Source: an uncultured bacterium
GTDB lineage: Bacteria > Desulfobacterota > Desulfobaccia > Desulfobaccales > 0-14-0-80-60-11
Direction: 5' to 3'
DNA length: 64,000 bases
NCBI GenBank assembly: GCA_937943575.1
Contig: CALEAV010000003.1
Location: forward strand, 1-64,000
Part shown: positions 47,305-56,672 of the stretch, one piece after another
Layout of the letters: each line of letters starts with the position of its first letter
Position numbering within the stretch: the stretch's first letter is position 1
The notes under the pieces: model-generated
What the model saw: the letters and a program-made list of their open reading frames with translations, nothing else
Databases searched by the model: none
What the model was told of the DNA's origin: nothing
Made by a program: the position numbers and the translations under genes

Positions 47305-49392
47305 TCATTTGGCCGGCCGGACCGTGATGAAGGTGTCCTCATAGGCCGGGCTGCCGCCCACCATGTCGGAGAGGTTCTCCTGCAGCACCGCGTCGCTGGC
47401 CCCCTTCTGGTAGGCCCGGGTCTGGGCCGGCACGGTCTTGCCGAAGCCGTGCAGCATGAAGACCGCCTCGGGGTGGATGAATTCCGTCACCCTGGCCTTG
47501 ATCCGGCCCCGGCCCACGGCGGATTCCACCTCCACATAGGCGCCGTCCTGCACCCCCAGCTGGGCGGCCGCCTGGGGGTGGATCCAGAGTTCGTTTTCCG
47601 GCACCAGCTCATGCAGGTAAAGGTTGTTCTGGGTGGAGCAGTGGGTGTGGGCGGCGCAGCGCCCCACCAGGAGGCGGAAGCGCCCCTCCGGCGGCCGGGC
47701 CGGCGGCTGATAGGGCGGGAAGGAGGGGAAGCCCGCCTTCTCCAGCAGCGGGCTCACCAACTCGATCTTGCCGGATTCGGTTTTGAATGTGAGCCCGTTT
47801 TGGCGGTCCCAGAGGATGGGGTCCTTGCTCAGAGCCACAAAGCCCTTGGCGTCGAAGTCAGAGAGGCTCACCCCCATATCCTTGAGCTGGAAATTCCAGA
47901 TGTCTTCGATGGTCTCATAGGGGAGATAGCTGCCGATGCCTAAGCGGTCCGCCAGCTTCTTGAGGATCTCCCAGGCAGGCTTGGTGTCATAGCGGGGGCT
48001 CACGGCCTGGCGGCGGATGAAGAGCTGGGGCTTGAGGCCGCTGGCCAGCTGGATGGAGTCGGCCCGCTCCAGATAGATGGACTCCGGCAGGATGACATCA
48101 GCAAACCAGGCGATCTCGCTGAAATTCACGTCAATGGCCACAATCAGGTCCAGGGTGTCCAGGGCCTTGCGCATGGTGTTGCTGTCGGCGATGGACTGCA
48201 ACGGCTCGATGCGGTTGAAGATGGCCGCCTTGATGGGGTAGGGGTCCTGGCTGAGGATGGCCCTGGCCAGCTGCTGGGGATTGCCGTGGGAGGCGTCCGC
48301 CACCGGGAAGAGGCCGCCGCCGGAGCCGTCAAAGCGGGGCGCGGTGATCTTGGGGAATTCCTGGTTGACATACTTGCCGATGTCCCCCCGGCCCGCGGCC
48401 TTGGGCCCCTTCTTGATGATGAGGCCGCCCTTGGCCTCGATGCTCCCCAAAAGCGCATTGAGAATGATGAGGGAGCGCCGGAAATAAATTTCATTGGTGT
48501 GGTGGGCCCCCCGGTAGCCGTAGTGAAAGACCACCTGGGGCTTGGCGGCCGCCGCCTCCCGGGCGATCTGCACGATGGTCTCCGCCGGGATGCCGGTCTC
48601 CTCGGCGGCCCAGGCGGGGGTGTAGGGCTCCACAAAGGCCCTGAGCTCGTCCAGGCCCGCCACCCAGCGGCTGACATAGTCCTTGTCGTAGAGACCCTCC
48701 TTGAGAAGGGTGTGGATGAGGGCGTAGTTGAGGGCCAGATCGGTGCCCGGCCGGATCATGAGATAGCGGTCGGCCTTGGTGGCGGTGACGGTGACCCGGG
48801 GGTCGATGTACACCAGCCTGGCGCCCTTCTCCATGGCGTCCAAAAGGTTGTTGATGGGCCGGATCTCCAGGGATTCGAAGATGTTGCGGCCATAGAGGAC
48901 GATGTAGCGGGTGTTGGCGTAGTCAATCCCGATTTCGGCGTCGGTGTAGCCGGTGAGGCTGCGGAAGGCGGTGTTCACCGAACCTTTGCAGAGGGCGTCG
49001 TGGGTGAAGTGGTTGGGGGAGCCCAAGGCCTTCATGAAGGTCTTGCTGATGTGGGTGTTCAGATTGGTGCGCTCGCCAAAGACCACGCTCTGGGGGCCGT
49101 GGGCGGCGACGACGGCCTTGAGTTTCTCCGCGGTGTAATCCAGGGCTTCGTCCCAGGAGGCCTTGCGCCACTGGCCGGCCCCCCTCTTCCCGGTGCGGAT
49201 CATGGGATACTGGGGCCGCTCCTGGTCATGGAGGAGGGCCAGCCCGGCCGACCCTTTGGCGCACAGGGCCCCTTCCAGCCCCGGGACGTGGGGGTTCCCC
49301 TGAATCCAGACCACATCATCGTCCACCACCCGCACCAGGATGGGGCAGCGCACGGTGCACATGAAACAGATGCTCCAGACGTCCTTTGCCAT
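47305..49392 (-). CDS. Molybdopterin-dependent oxidoreductase (bis-MGD family, PhsA/PsrA-like), no TAT signal
   Basis: CFMCTVRCPILVRVVDDDVVWIQGNPHVPGLEGALCAKG FS0 motif; HDALCKGSVNTAFRSLTGY; HGFGKTVPAQTRAYQKGASDAVLQ. Confidence 0.88.
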   Translation of the reverse strand: MAKDVWSICFMCTVRCPILVRVVDDDVVWIQGNPHVPGLEGALCAKGSAGLALLHDQERPQYPMIRTGKRGAGQWRKASWDEALDYTAEKLKAVVAAHGPQSVVFGERTNLNTHISKTFMKALGSPNHFTHDALCKGSVNTAFRSLTGYTDAEIGIDYANTRYIVLYGRNIFESLEIRPINNLLDAMEKGARLVYIDPRVTVTATKADRYLMIRPGTDLALNYALIHTLLKEGLYDKDYVSRWVAGLDELRAFVEPYTPAWAAEETGIPAETIVQIAREAAAAKPQVVFHYGYRGAHHTNEIYFRRSLIILNALLGSIEAKGGLIIKKGPKAAGRGDIGKYVNQEFPKITAPRFDGSGGGLFPVADASHGNPQQLARAILSQDPYPIKAAIFNRIEPLQSIADSNTMRKALDTLDLIVAIDVNFSEIAWFADVILPESIYLERADSIQLASGLKPQLFIRRQAVSPRYDTKPAWEILKKLADRLGIGSYLPYETIEDIWNFQLKDMGVSLSDFDAKGFVALSKDPILWDRQNGLTFKTESGKIELVSPLLEKAGFPSFPPYQPPARPPEGRFRLLVGRCAAHTHCSTQNNLYLHELVPENELWIHPQAAAQLGVQDGAYVEVESAVGRGRIKARVTEFIHPEAVFMLHGFGKTVPAQTRAYQKGASDAVLQENLSDMVGGSPAYEDTFITVRPAK

Positions 49393-49441
49393 GAGCGGCC
49401 GCCTTTCCTCAATTAAAGGGTGATTATTATCTAATATTTTT

Positions 49442-49470
49442 TGAATAACAAAACCCGGCCGATTTGACAA
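49442..49470 (-). promoter_or_regulatory. Putative sigma-70 promoter for molybdoenzyme operon
   Basis: Minus strand TTGTCA-17 nt-TATTCA about 50 nt upstream of the start. Confidence 0.5.
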
Positions 49471-49721
49471 GCGGGCAGGCCCTTGTCGTCCTGAAAACCC
49501 CCAGGTGGGGTCCTGGCCGGTGGGCATGGATTTTAACTATACCCACCTTGTGACCAAATGCCAAGAGGTTTGTGGCCGGGGGAGGAGCCTGCGGCCGATT
49601 TCCCTGGCGGCGGGACGGCTTCCGGGAAATTGTCGGGGGAGCGGGGACCGGGGCGGGGTCCGCCCTGCCGGGAGGCCATCCCCATCTCGACAATGCTCCC
49701 ATTCTGCGCTAATAGATAGAC

Positions 49722-51521
49722 ATGAGCGACGCCGATGTGGCTGCCATCGAGACGGAGCCGTCTCCGGCGCCCTCCCCCAAGGAGCTCATCGAGGGGGAGG
49801 CCAAAAAAGAGCGGCTGGGGCAGTGGTATGCCACCGCCATCTGCGGCAACGACATCACCTCCTCCTGCCTCTACGTGTCCGCCATCGCCACGGTGTATGC
49901 CCAGACCCTGGCGCCCCTGGCCCTCCTCATCGTCGCCGGCATCCTCTACCTCTACCGCAAGATCTACACCGAGGTGGTGGAGGCCCTGCCCTTAAACGGC
50001 GGGGCCTACAACTGCCTTTTGAACAGCACCCGGAAGTTCACCGCCGCCCTGGCCGCCTGCCTCACGCTGCTCTCCTATCTGGCCACCGCGGTGATCTCTG
50101 CCAAGACAGGCGCGGAGTATCTGGACAACCTCCTGCCTTTTCTGCCGGCCATGGAGACCACCGCCGGGGTGCTCATCGTCTTTGCCGCCCTCACCATCCT
50201 GGGGATCACCGAGTCCGCCCGGGTGGCTTTGACCATCTTTCTCATTCACCTGGCCAGCCTCACCCTGTTTGTCCTCTTCAGCCTGCCCCAGGTAATCCAG
50301 ACCTCCCCCGCCTGGGTGGAGAACCTCAGCCTCCTGGGGGAGATGCATTGGCCCACGGCCCTGTTCCTGGGGGTGTCGGCGGCCCTTCTGGGGGTGAGCG
50401 GCTTTGAAAGCTCCGCCAACTTCGTGGAGCAGCAGGAGCACGGCGTCTTCCGCAAGACCCTGCGGAACATGTGGGTGGCGGTCACCGTCTTCAACCCCCT
50501 CCTCGCCTTTCTGGCCCTGCGGCTGATGCCGGTGGAGAGCATCCGGCAGCACCAGGATGACCTGCTCTCCTGGCTGGGGCTCCAGGTGGGCGGCAAGCTT
50601 CTGCATGACCTCATTGTGGTGGACGCCTTCCTGGTGCTCTCCGGTGCGGTGCTCACCAGTTACGTGGGCGTCACCGGTCTGGTGCACCGCATGACCCTGG
50701 ACCAGTGCTTCCCCCAGTTTCTCCTCCAGACCAACCGCCGGGGCACCTACCACCGCATCATCCTGGGCTTCATGGGCCTGTGCATCTCCATCCTCTACCT
50801 CACCGGCGGGCGGCTGCTCTCTTTGGCCGGGGTCTACACCATCTCCTTCCTGGGGGTCATGACCCTCTTCGGCATCGGCAATATCCTCCTCAAAATCAAC
50901 CGCCGGGAGCTGAAGCGCACCTACCGGGCTTCCTGGGGCACCGTGATCCTGGGGACCCTGGCCACCGCCACCGGCATCGTGGGCAACATCATCATCGATT
51001 ACCGCTTCCTCCTGTATTTCATGGTGTATTTCATCCCCGCCGTGGTGGTGGTGGGGATCATGTATGCCCGCATTCCCATTTACAAGGGGATCCTCCTCCT
51101 CATCAACGAGGCCTTCGAGCGCCTCTTCATCTGGCGCAGCATCATCATCGACAAGATCACCGACATCACCAACATCCGCCTGGTGCTCTTTGCCCGGGGG
51201 GGCAGGCTCTACCGGCTGGCCAAGGCCTTCGCCTATATCGCCCAGAACGAATCCAGCCGCAAGATCACGGTGGTGCGCCTCTACCGGACCTTTGACCCGG
51301 CGGAGGAGGCGGAGATGCAGGAGAGCCTGAAGGTGATGCGGGAGCTCTATCCGGATCTGCAGATCGACTACCTCGCCCGGGAAGGGGCCTTCGGGCCGGA
51401 GATGGTGGAGGCCATCGCCCAGGAGCTCAAGGTCCCTAAAAACAACATCTTCATCGGCGCCCCGGAGGAGAAGCACCGCTTCTCGGTGGAGGACCTGGGT
51501 GGGGTGCGGGTGATCTTCTGA
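49722..51521 (+). CDS. APC-superfamily permease with C-terminal cytosolic (Usp-like) domain
   Basis: GNDITSSCLYVSAIA, LNGGAYNCLLN, GVSGFESSANFVEQQEHGVF; C-terminal NIRLVLFARGGRLYRLAKAFAYIAQ... soluble domain. Confidence 0.85.
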   Translation: MSDADVAAIETEPSPAPSPKELIEGEAKKERLGQWYATAICGNDITSSCLYVSAIATVYAQTLAPLALLIVAGILYLYRKIYTEVVEALPLNGGAYNCLLNSTRKFTAALAACLTLLSYLATAVISAKTGAEYLDNLLPFLPAMETTAGVLIVFAALTILGITESARVALTIFLIHLASLTLFVLFSLPQVIQTSPAWVENLSLLGEMHWPTALFLGVSAALLGVSGFESSANFVEQQEHGVFRKTLRNMWVAVTVFNPLLAFLALRLMPVESIRQHQDDLLSWLGLQVGGKLLHDLIVVDAFLVLSGAVLTSYVGVTGLVHRMTLDQCFPQFLLQTNRRGTYHRIILGFMGLCISILYLTGGRLLSLAGVYTISFLGVMTLFGIGNILLKINRRELKRTYRASWGTVILGTLATATGIVGNIIIDYRFLLYFMVYFIPAVVVVGIMYARIPIYKGILLLINEAFERLFIWRSIIIDKITDITNIRLVLFARGGRLYRLAKAFAYIAQNESSRKITVVRLYRTFDPAEEAEMQESLKVMRELYPDLQIDYLAREGAFGPEMVEAIAQELKVPKNNIFIGAPEEKHRFSVEDLGGVRVIF

Positions 51522-51564
51522 GCCGGGGCCCCTGGGAGCTTCCCTCCCCGGGAAAGGGAAAAGG

Positions 51565-51747
51565 TTTCCTTTCAGGCTGCATCAGGCAGGTTCATGGCAA
51601 CCAGGTCCTGAACAACGTGGCCGATGCCTGCTTCCCGGTTCCCTCAAGGTTGCATCAGGCAGGTTGAGGGCAACAGCCGGGGCCTCATGCCCCTCCGGGC
51701 GGCACCTACCTTGTCTTCAAAGGTTTCTCAGGCAGGTTGAGAGCCGC
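51565..51747. repeat. Three degenerate ~37-bp repeats with exact 73-bp period; CRISPR-like remnant
   Basis: Units at 51565-51601, 51638-51674, 51711-51747; shared core TCAGGCAGGTT; unit 2 has CCCTCAA...TTGAGGG dyad; 36-bp intervals. Confidence 0.6.
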
Positions 51748-52066
51748 GGCCTCCCAGGGCCCGGGAGACCGGCAGTCTCCCCGGTCGCCGGGGCCGGAAA
51801 TCCGTGCCCCGTGGTGAGCTTGGGGGGAAGCTCTGCGGCGCCCATACTGCCTGTCGGCGGAGCCGCGGAAGACCCGCCCGGGGCCCCGGCCCGGGGCGGG
51901 AGGGCCGGTGCCTGATTTTCTTGGGCAAGCTGGCGCGGCCTGAGGCCTTCCCCCACCCCAGCCGGGAGAGGGGCCGCCGAGCGGTCTGAGGGGTGCGAAG
52001 GTCATCGGCGGCTGCGGCCGCCGGCAGGGGAGGGGGCAGGAGAGAGGAGACCTGCCCCCGGATGCT

Positions 52067-53134
52067 TCAGATGGTGCGGGTAAAGCCGGTGAAGCGGTAG
52101 AGATCCCCCATGAGTTCCTCATATTCGCCCTTAAGCTTCTGGTAGAGCCGGGCGTTTTCCATGGCCAGGGCCGCCTGTTCCGCCAGGGAGGCCATGAAGG
52201 TGATCTCATCGTCGGTGAAATCCCGGGGCTCGCTGGTGTAGAGGCGCATGACCCCGATGACCTTGCCTTTGAGGGAGATGGGCACCGACAGGATGGAGCG
52301 GATGCCCTCCTCCGCCAGCTCCTTGGGGTAGGAGGCCCGGGGGTCGCTGGCCACGTCGTAGATGGACACCGCCTTGCCCATCATGGCCTCGGTGATGGAC
52401 TTGTCCGTGGTCACCGGGCCTTTGTTGATGTAGCGGTCGCTGAGGCCGTAGGAGGCCACCAGCTCCATCCTCTGGCGCTTTTCGTCCAGCAGGCGCACCG
52501 CTGCGGCCTTGATGTCCAGGGAGGTGGTGGCGGTCTTCACCAGCAGGTGCAGGACTTTCTTGACGTCCAGGGCGGAGTTGATGGCCTTGGAAACCTCCAG
52601 CATGCCCTTGAGGAAATTGAGCTCCCGGGTGCGGGCTTCATACATCTGGGCGTTGGCGATGGCCTGGGCCCCCAGGTCCGCCACGGCGCAGGCGAAATCC
52701 ACCTCATCCATGGTGAAGTCGTGGGGCTCGGAGGTCAGGAGGCGCATGACGCCGATGACCTTGCCCTTGGAGACCATGGGGATGGCCAGCATGCTGGCGA
52801 TGCCCTCCTCCTTGGCTTCCTGGGGGTACTGGATGCGGGGGTCATTGACCACATCCAGGATGGCCACCGGCCGGCCGCTCAAGGCGTCGGCGATGCTTCT
52901 GTCCATGTCCACGGGGCCCTTGTTCAGGTACTTTTCGCTCAACCCGAAGGAGGCTGCCAGCTCCAGGGTGTTGGTTTTGGGGTTGACCAGGCGGATGGTG
53001 GCCCCCTTGAGCCCCATGGCCTCGGTGATCTGACGCACAATGGTGTCCAGGACCTCGCTCACCGCCAGGGTGGACCCCAGAGACTTGCTGATTTCCTGGA
53101 AACTCCTCAGATACAGGCGTTCTTTGAATGACAT
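52067..53134 (-). CDS. Tandem GAF-domain protein
   Basis: Two internal repeats (KGATIRLVNPKTNTLELAASFGLSEKYLNKGPV / KAAAVRLLDEKRQRMELVASYGLSDRYINKGPV). Confidence 0.88.
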   Translation of the reverse strand: MSFKERLYLRSFQEISKSLGSTLAVSEVLDTIVRQITEAMGLKGATIRLVNPKTNTLELAASFGLSEKYLNKGPVDMDRSIADALSGRPVAILDVVNDPRIQYPQEAKEEGIASMLAIPMVSKGKVIGVMRLLTSEPHDFTMDEVDFACAVADLGAQAIANAQMYEARTRELNFLKGMLEVSKAINSALDVKKVLHLLVKTATTSLDIKAAAVRLLDEKRQRMELVASYGLSDRYINKGPVTTDKSITEAMMGKAVSIYDVASDPRASYPKELAEEGIRSILSVPISLKGKVIGVMRLYTSEPRDFTDDEITFMASLAEQAALAMENARLYQKLKGEYEELMGDLYRFTGFTRTI

Positions 53135-53250
53135 CCTTCAGCCCTCCTTCTGGTATGGGGCTTCATTATACCGGAGTACGGTTCAGGGCGCCAGCGGCAA
53201 CTTGCCCCGGGGACACCCGCCCCCGCCCCCGGAACACTTTTCTCCCCGCG

Positions 53251-53754
53251 TCAGTCCCGTTGCGGCAGCAGCCGCACCGTGAAGCCCGCGGTGTAAAAGT
53301 CCTCCGGGAGCCTCTCCCGGACCCAGGCCACCAGGGCGGCCAGGGTGCGGGCCCAGGCGGCGGTGTGGTCCTGGCCGCTCATGAGGTGGGCCAGCTCATG
53401 GCACAGGGTGAGGAGGCGCAGGCCCGGCGGGTAAAAGGTGATGCGCCCCTGGCCGTGGTGGGCCTCGGCCAAAAGCAGCTTGGCGTTCAGCGGCAGAAGC
53501 TGGGGTTCCGCCTCCGGGGGGGACTCCTCCAGCTCCAGGGTGGGGGGCGGAAAACCGAAGGCGGCGCAGATCTGGCGGTTCCAGTCGCCCAGCTCCTCCA
53601 GGGTGCGGGGAACGAGGAGCAGACGCGGATAGTAGTGGCACAGGTCGCAGAAGATCTCCCCGTCGCACACCAGATCGGCGTGGCGCCGGGGGTCCAGCTC
53701 CCGGCCGCAGGCGGCGCAGACCAGCTTGTCATTCAGGTTTGAATGGGAGGCCAT
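53251..53754 (-). CDS. Zinc-ribbon plus zincin-like putative metalloprotein
   Basis: CAACGRELD...CDGEIFCDLC; CHELAHLMSGQDHTAAWARTL (HExxHxxxGxxH). Confidence 0.6.
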   Translation of the reverse strand: MASHSNLNDKLVCAACGRELDPRRHADLVCDGEIFCDLCHYYPRLLLVPRTLEELGDWNRQICAAFGFPPPTLELEESPPEAEPQLLPLNAKLLLAEAHHGQGRITFYPPGLRLLTLCHELAHLMSGQDHTAAWARTLAALVAWVRERLPEDFYTAGFTVRLLPQRD

Positions 53755-53831
53755 GGTGCCCAGGACCGTCTTCCCTTCCTTTTTCAAATAATACCCTTTG
53801 ACTCGGAAAAGATTAAGTTGATAATAATGCC

Positions 53832-55373
53832 ATGCCGGGAAAAGTGTATCTGGTGGGGGCCGGGCCCGGGGATCCCGGCCTCATCACGGTGAAAGGCCGT
53901 GAGGTCCTGAGGCGGGCCGGAGTGGTAATCTACGACCAGCTGGCCAGCCCGGAGCTCTTAAAGGAGGCCTCGGCCGACGCCGAGCTCATTTACGTGGGCA
54001 AGAAGGCCGGGGCCCACGCCCTGCCCCAGGAGGAGATCAACCGCCTGCTGGTGGCCAAGGCCAGGGAGGCCGCCGTGGTGGTGCGCCTGAAAGGCGGCGA
54101 CCCCTTCGTCTTCGGCCGGGGCGGGGAGGAGGCCGAGGCCCTGGCCGCGGCCGGGGTGCCCTTCGAGGTGGTGCCGGGGGTGACCTCGGCGGTGGCGGTG
54201 CCCGCCTATGCCGGCATCCCGGTGACCCATCGGGGCTTGGCCGCCCTGGTGACCTTCGTCACCGGCCACGAGGACCCCACCAAAGGCAAGAGCGACATTC
54301 CCTGGGAACACCTGGCCCGCCTCCCCGGCACCCTGGTCTTTCTCATGGGGGTGAAGAACCTGGCGGAGAACTGCGCCCGGCTCCTGGCGGGCGGCCGGGC
54401 CCCGGAGACCCCGGCGGCCCTCATCCAGGAGGGCACCCTCCCCACCCAGCGCACCGTCAGCGGCACCCTGGCCGACATCGCCCGGCGGGCCGAGGAGGCG
54501 GCCGTCAGCCCCCCGGCCATCCTGGTGGTGGGGGAGGTGGCGGGCTTGCGGGAGCGCCTTAAGTGGTGGGAGACCCGGCCCCTGTGGGGCAAGGTGGCGG
54601 TGGTGACCCGCACCCGCCAGCAGGCCGGGGCCCTCTCCCGGCGGCTCCGCGAGCTGGGGGCCCGGGTGGTGGAGATTCCGGCCCTCATGATCCTGCCGCC
54701 GGAGGACTTTGCCCCCCTGGATCAGGCGTTGACGTCGCTGTGGGACTTTCACTGGCTCATCTTCACCAGCGCCAACGGGGTGGAGGCCTTCTTCCGGCGT
54801 CTGTGGGAGCAGGGCCGGGATCTGCGGGCGGTGGGGCATCTCAGGCTGGCGGCCATCGGGCCGGCCACCGCCCAGGCCCTGGAGCGCCGGGGCTTGAGGG
54901 CGGATATTGTCCCCGGGAGCTTCGTGGCCGAAGAGCTGGCCCAGGCCCTGCTGCCCCACGTGAGGCCCGGGGACCGGGTGCTCCTTCCCCGGGCGGCCCA
55001 GGCCCGGGAGGCCCTGCCGGACATCCTGCGCCAAGGCGGGGTCAGGGTGGAGGTGGTGCCGGCCTACCGCATGGCGCCGCCCCCGGACATCCCCCCCGAG
55101 GCCCGGCCGTTTCTGGAGGAGGGGCGGGTGGATATCCTCACCTTCGCCAGCTCCGCCACGGTGCATCACTTCGCTGCCCTGGTGGGCCGGGAAAGGTTCA
55201 TCGCCCTGGCCCGGCAGGCGGTGGTGGCCGCCATCGGTCCCATCACCGCCGCCAGTCTGGGGGAATATGGCATCACCCCCCAGGTGCAGCCGCAGGAATA
55301 CACCATCCCGGCCCTGGCGGAGGCGGTGGCGGCGCATTTCCAGGCCCGCCGGGAAAAGGAGGAGGCAGGATGA
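53832..55373 (+). CDS. cobA-hemD: Fused uroporphyrinogen-III C-methyltransferase / uroporphyrinogen-III synthase
   Basis: YLVGAGPGDPGLITVKG, RLKGGDPFVFGRGGEEAEAL; C-terminal HemD-like domain. Confidence 0.93.
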   Translation: MPGKVYLVGAGPGDPGLITVKGREVLRRAGVVIYDQLASPELLKEASADAELIYVGKKAGAHALPQEEINRLLVAKAREAAVVVRLKGGDPFVFGRGGEEAEALAAAGVPFEVVPGVTSAVAVPAYAGIPVTHRGLAALVTFVTGHEDPTKGKSDIPWEHLARLPGTLVFLMGVKNLAENCARLLAGGRAPETPAALIQEGTLPTQRTVSGTLADIARRAEEAAVSPPAILVVGEVAGLRERLKWWETRPLWGKVAVVTRTRQQAGALSRRLRELGARVVEIPALMILPPEDFAPLDQALTSLWDFHWLIFTSANGVEAFFRRLWEQGRDLRAVGHLRLAAIGPATAQALERRGLRADIVPGSFVAEELAQALLPHVRPGDRVLLPRAAQAREALPDILRQGGVRVEVVPAYRMAPPPDIPPEARPFLEEGRVDILTFASSATVHHFAALVGRERFIALARQAVVAAIGPITAASLGEYGITPQVQPQEYTIPALAEAVAAHFQARREKEEAG

Positions 55374-55780
55374 GCCGGGGCGGACTGGGGCGAGGGGTCC
55401 CGTGGGTTATCCGGGGCCTTGCCCTGCTTGTCGTCATGGGGTTTGCGGCCGGAGGGAGCATGCTGGAGCTCACGGAGCAGGACTGCGGCGGGGAGAGGGA
55501 GGTCAGGGCCGGCGGGCTGCTCAGGCTGAGGCTGCCGGAGCCGGGCGCCACCGGCTATCTCTGGGAGACCCGGCACCTGGACCCGGCACGCCTGGAGCTG
55601 CTGGAGACCACCACTGCCCGGCGGGGGGACAAGGAGCTTTTGGGCGGGGTGCATGACCGCCTCTTCCTCTTCCGGGCGCTGACCCCCGGAAAGGTGCGCC
55701 TCACGCTGGAGCTGCGCCGCCCCTGGGAAAAAGGGGAGCCGCCCCTGAGGACCTGCAGCATCACCTTGAATATCCAATAG
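55370..55780 (+). CDS. Chagasin/I42-family cysteine protease inhibitor-like exported protein
   Basis: LPEPGATGYLWE, GGVHDRLFLFRALTPGKVRLTLELRRPWE; ATGA overlap with preceding stop. Confidence 0.75.
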   Translation: MSRGGLGRGVPWVIRGLALLVVMGFAAGGSMLELTEQDCGGEREVRAGGLLRLRLPEPGATGYLWETRHLDPARLELLETTTARRGDKELLGGVHDRLFLFRALTPGKVRLTLELRRPWEKGEPPLRTCSITLNIQ

Positions 55781-55873
55781 AATTTCTAGGCTATTCCTTG
55801 TCAGGGGCTGGGGGCTGTGGTAATAAATTGCCCATCATCACATGGGAACGTTCTCATTTGGGGGAGGGGGGAC

Positions 55874-56455
55874 ATGACCCGCTTTCGGGCCGGCAGCGTC
55901 ACTCTGGCAGTCATCCTCCTGGTGGGCCTCTGGCAAGGCACCGCCGCTGCCGGCCACTTCCATTGGTCCGACGTCCGGTATGAGGCAGGCCTGCGCCTGG
56001 TTTATGGCAAAAGCACCCGGAGCGCCGATGTCCGGGTGGTGGGAATCCTGCCCCGCTTCGGCTGGGTCCTGGTGAAGCCCGGCAGCCCCTGGCTGGCCGG
56101 CTTGGGGGTCTCCTTCGTGCTGGAGGGCATCTTCACTGCGGTGCAGGCGGAGAAAAACGGCGTGGAACTGGGACTCACGCCCCTGCTTCGTCTCACCTAC
56201 CCCTGGGGGCGGCCGCTCCTGGTCTTCGTGGAAGGCGGGGCCGGGGTGATCGGGGAGTTCTTTGACAGCCCGGCGGTGCCGCACACCTTCAATTTCACCC
56301 CCCAGGTCGGGGGCGGCCTGGAGGTGTCGCTGGCCCGCAACCTGGGACTGGTGCTGGCCTACCGCTACCGGCATTCCTCCAACGCCGGACTCTACGAGGA
56401 CAACCCCGCCTTTGATGTTCACCTCTTCCAGGCCGGGCTGAGTTATTTCTTTTGA
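55874..56455 (+). CDS. PagL-like outer membrane acyloxyacyl hydrolase (lipid A 3-O-deacylase family)
   Basis: Signal peptide; FNFTPQVGGGLEVSLARNLGLVLAYRYRHSSNAGLYEDNPAFDVHLFQAGLSYFF. Confidence 0.75.
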   Translation: MTRFRAGSVTLAVILLVGLWQGTAAAGHFHWSDVRYEAGLRLVYGKSTRSADVRVVGILPRFGWVLVKPGSPWLAGLGVSFVLEGIFTAVQAEKNGVELGLTPLLRLTYPWGRPLLVFVEGGAGVIGEFFDSPAVPHTFNFTPQVGGGLEVSLARNLGLVLAYRYRHSSNAGLYEDNPAFDVHLFQAGLSYFF

Positions 56456-56643
56456 TTTCCCCGGCAGCCTGCCGGGAGCAGAGCGGGGAAGGCAACCCTC
56501 TTCCCGCCCTTGCCGGCGGGAGAGGAGCAGGGGCTGACTCCTGCGGCTTCAGGCTCTGGGGCGGCCGCCTGCGACCCCGGGCGGGGTCCGCCGATGTGCA
56601 CCTTTTTCCCCTGTTCAGCCGAAAATTCCTTGACAGGACCAGG

Positions 56644-56653
56644 AATAATTATT
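56644..56653. promoter_or_regulatory. AT-rich palindrome upstream of Fur-family gene (possible operator)
   Basis: AATAATTATT perfect 10-bp palindrome, 20 bp upstream of ATG and downstream of TTGACA at 56630-56635. Confidence 0.4.
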
Positions 56654-56672
56654 AAAGGATAAAAAACAAGCT

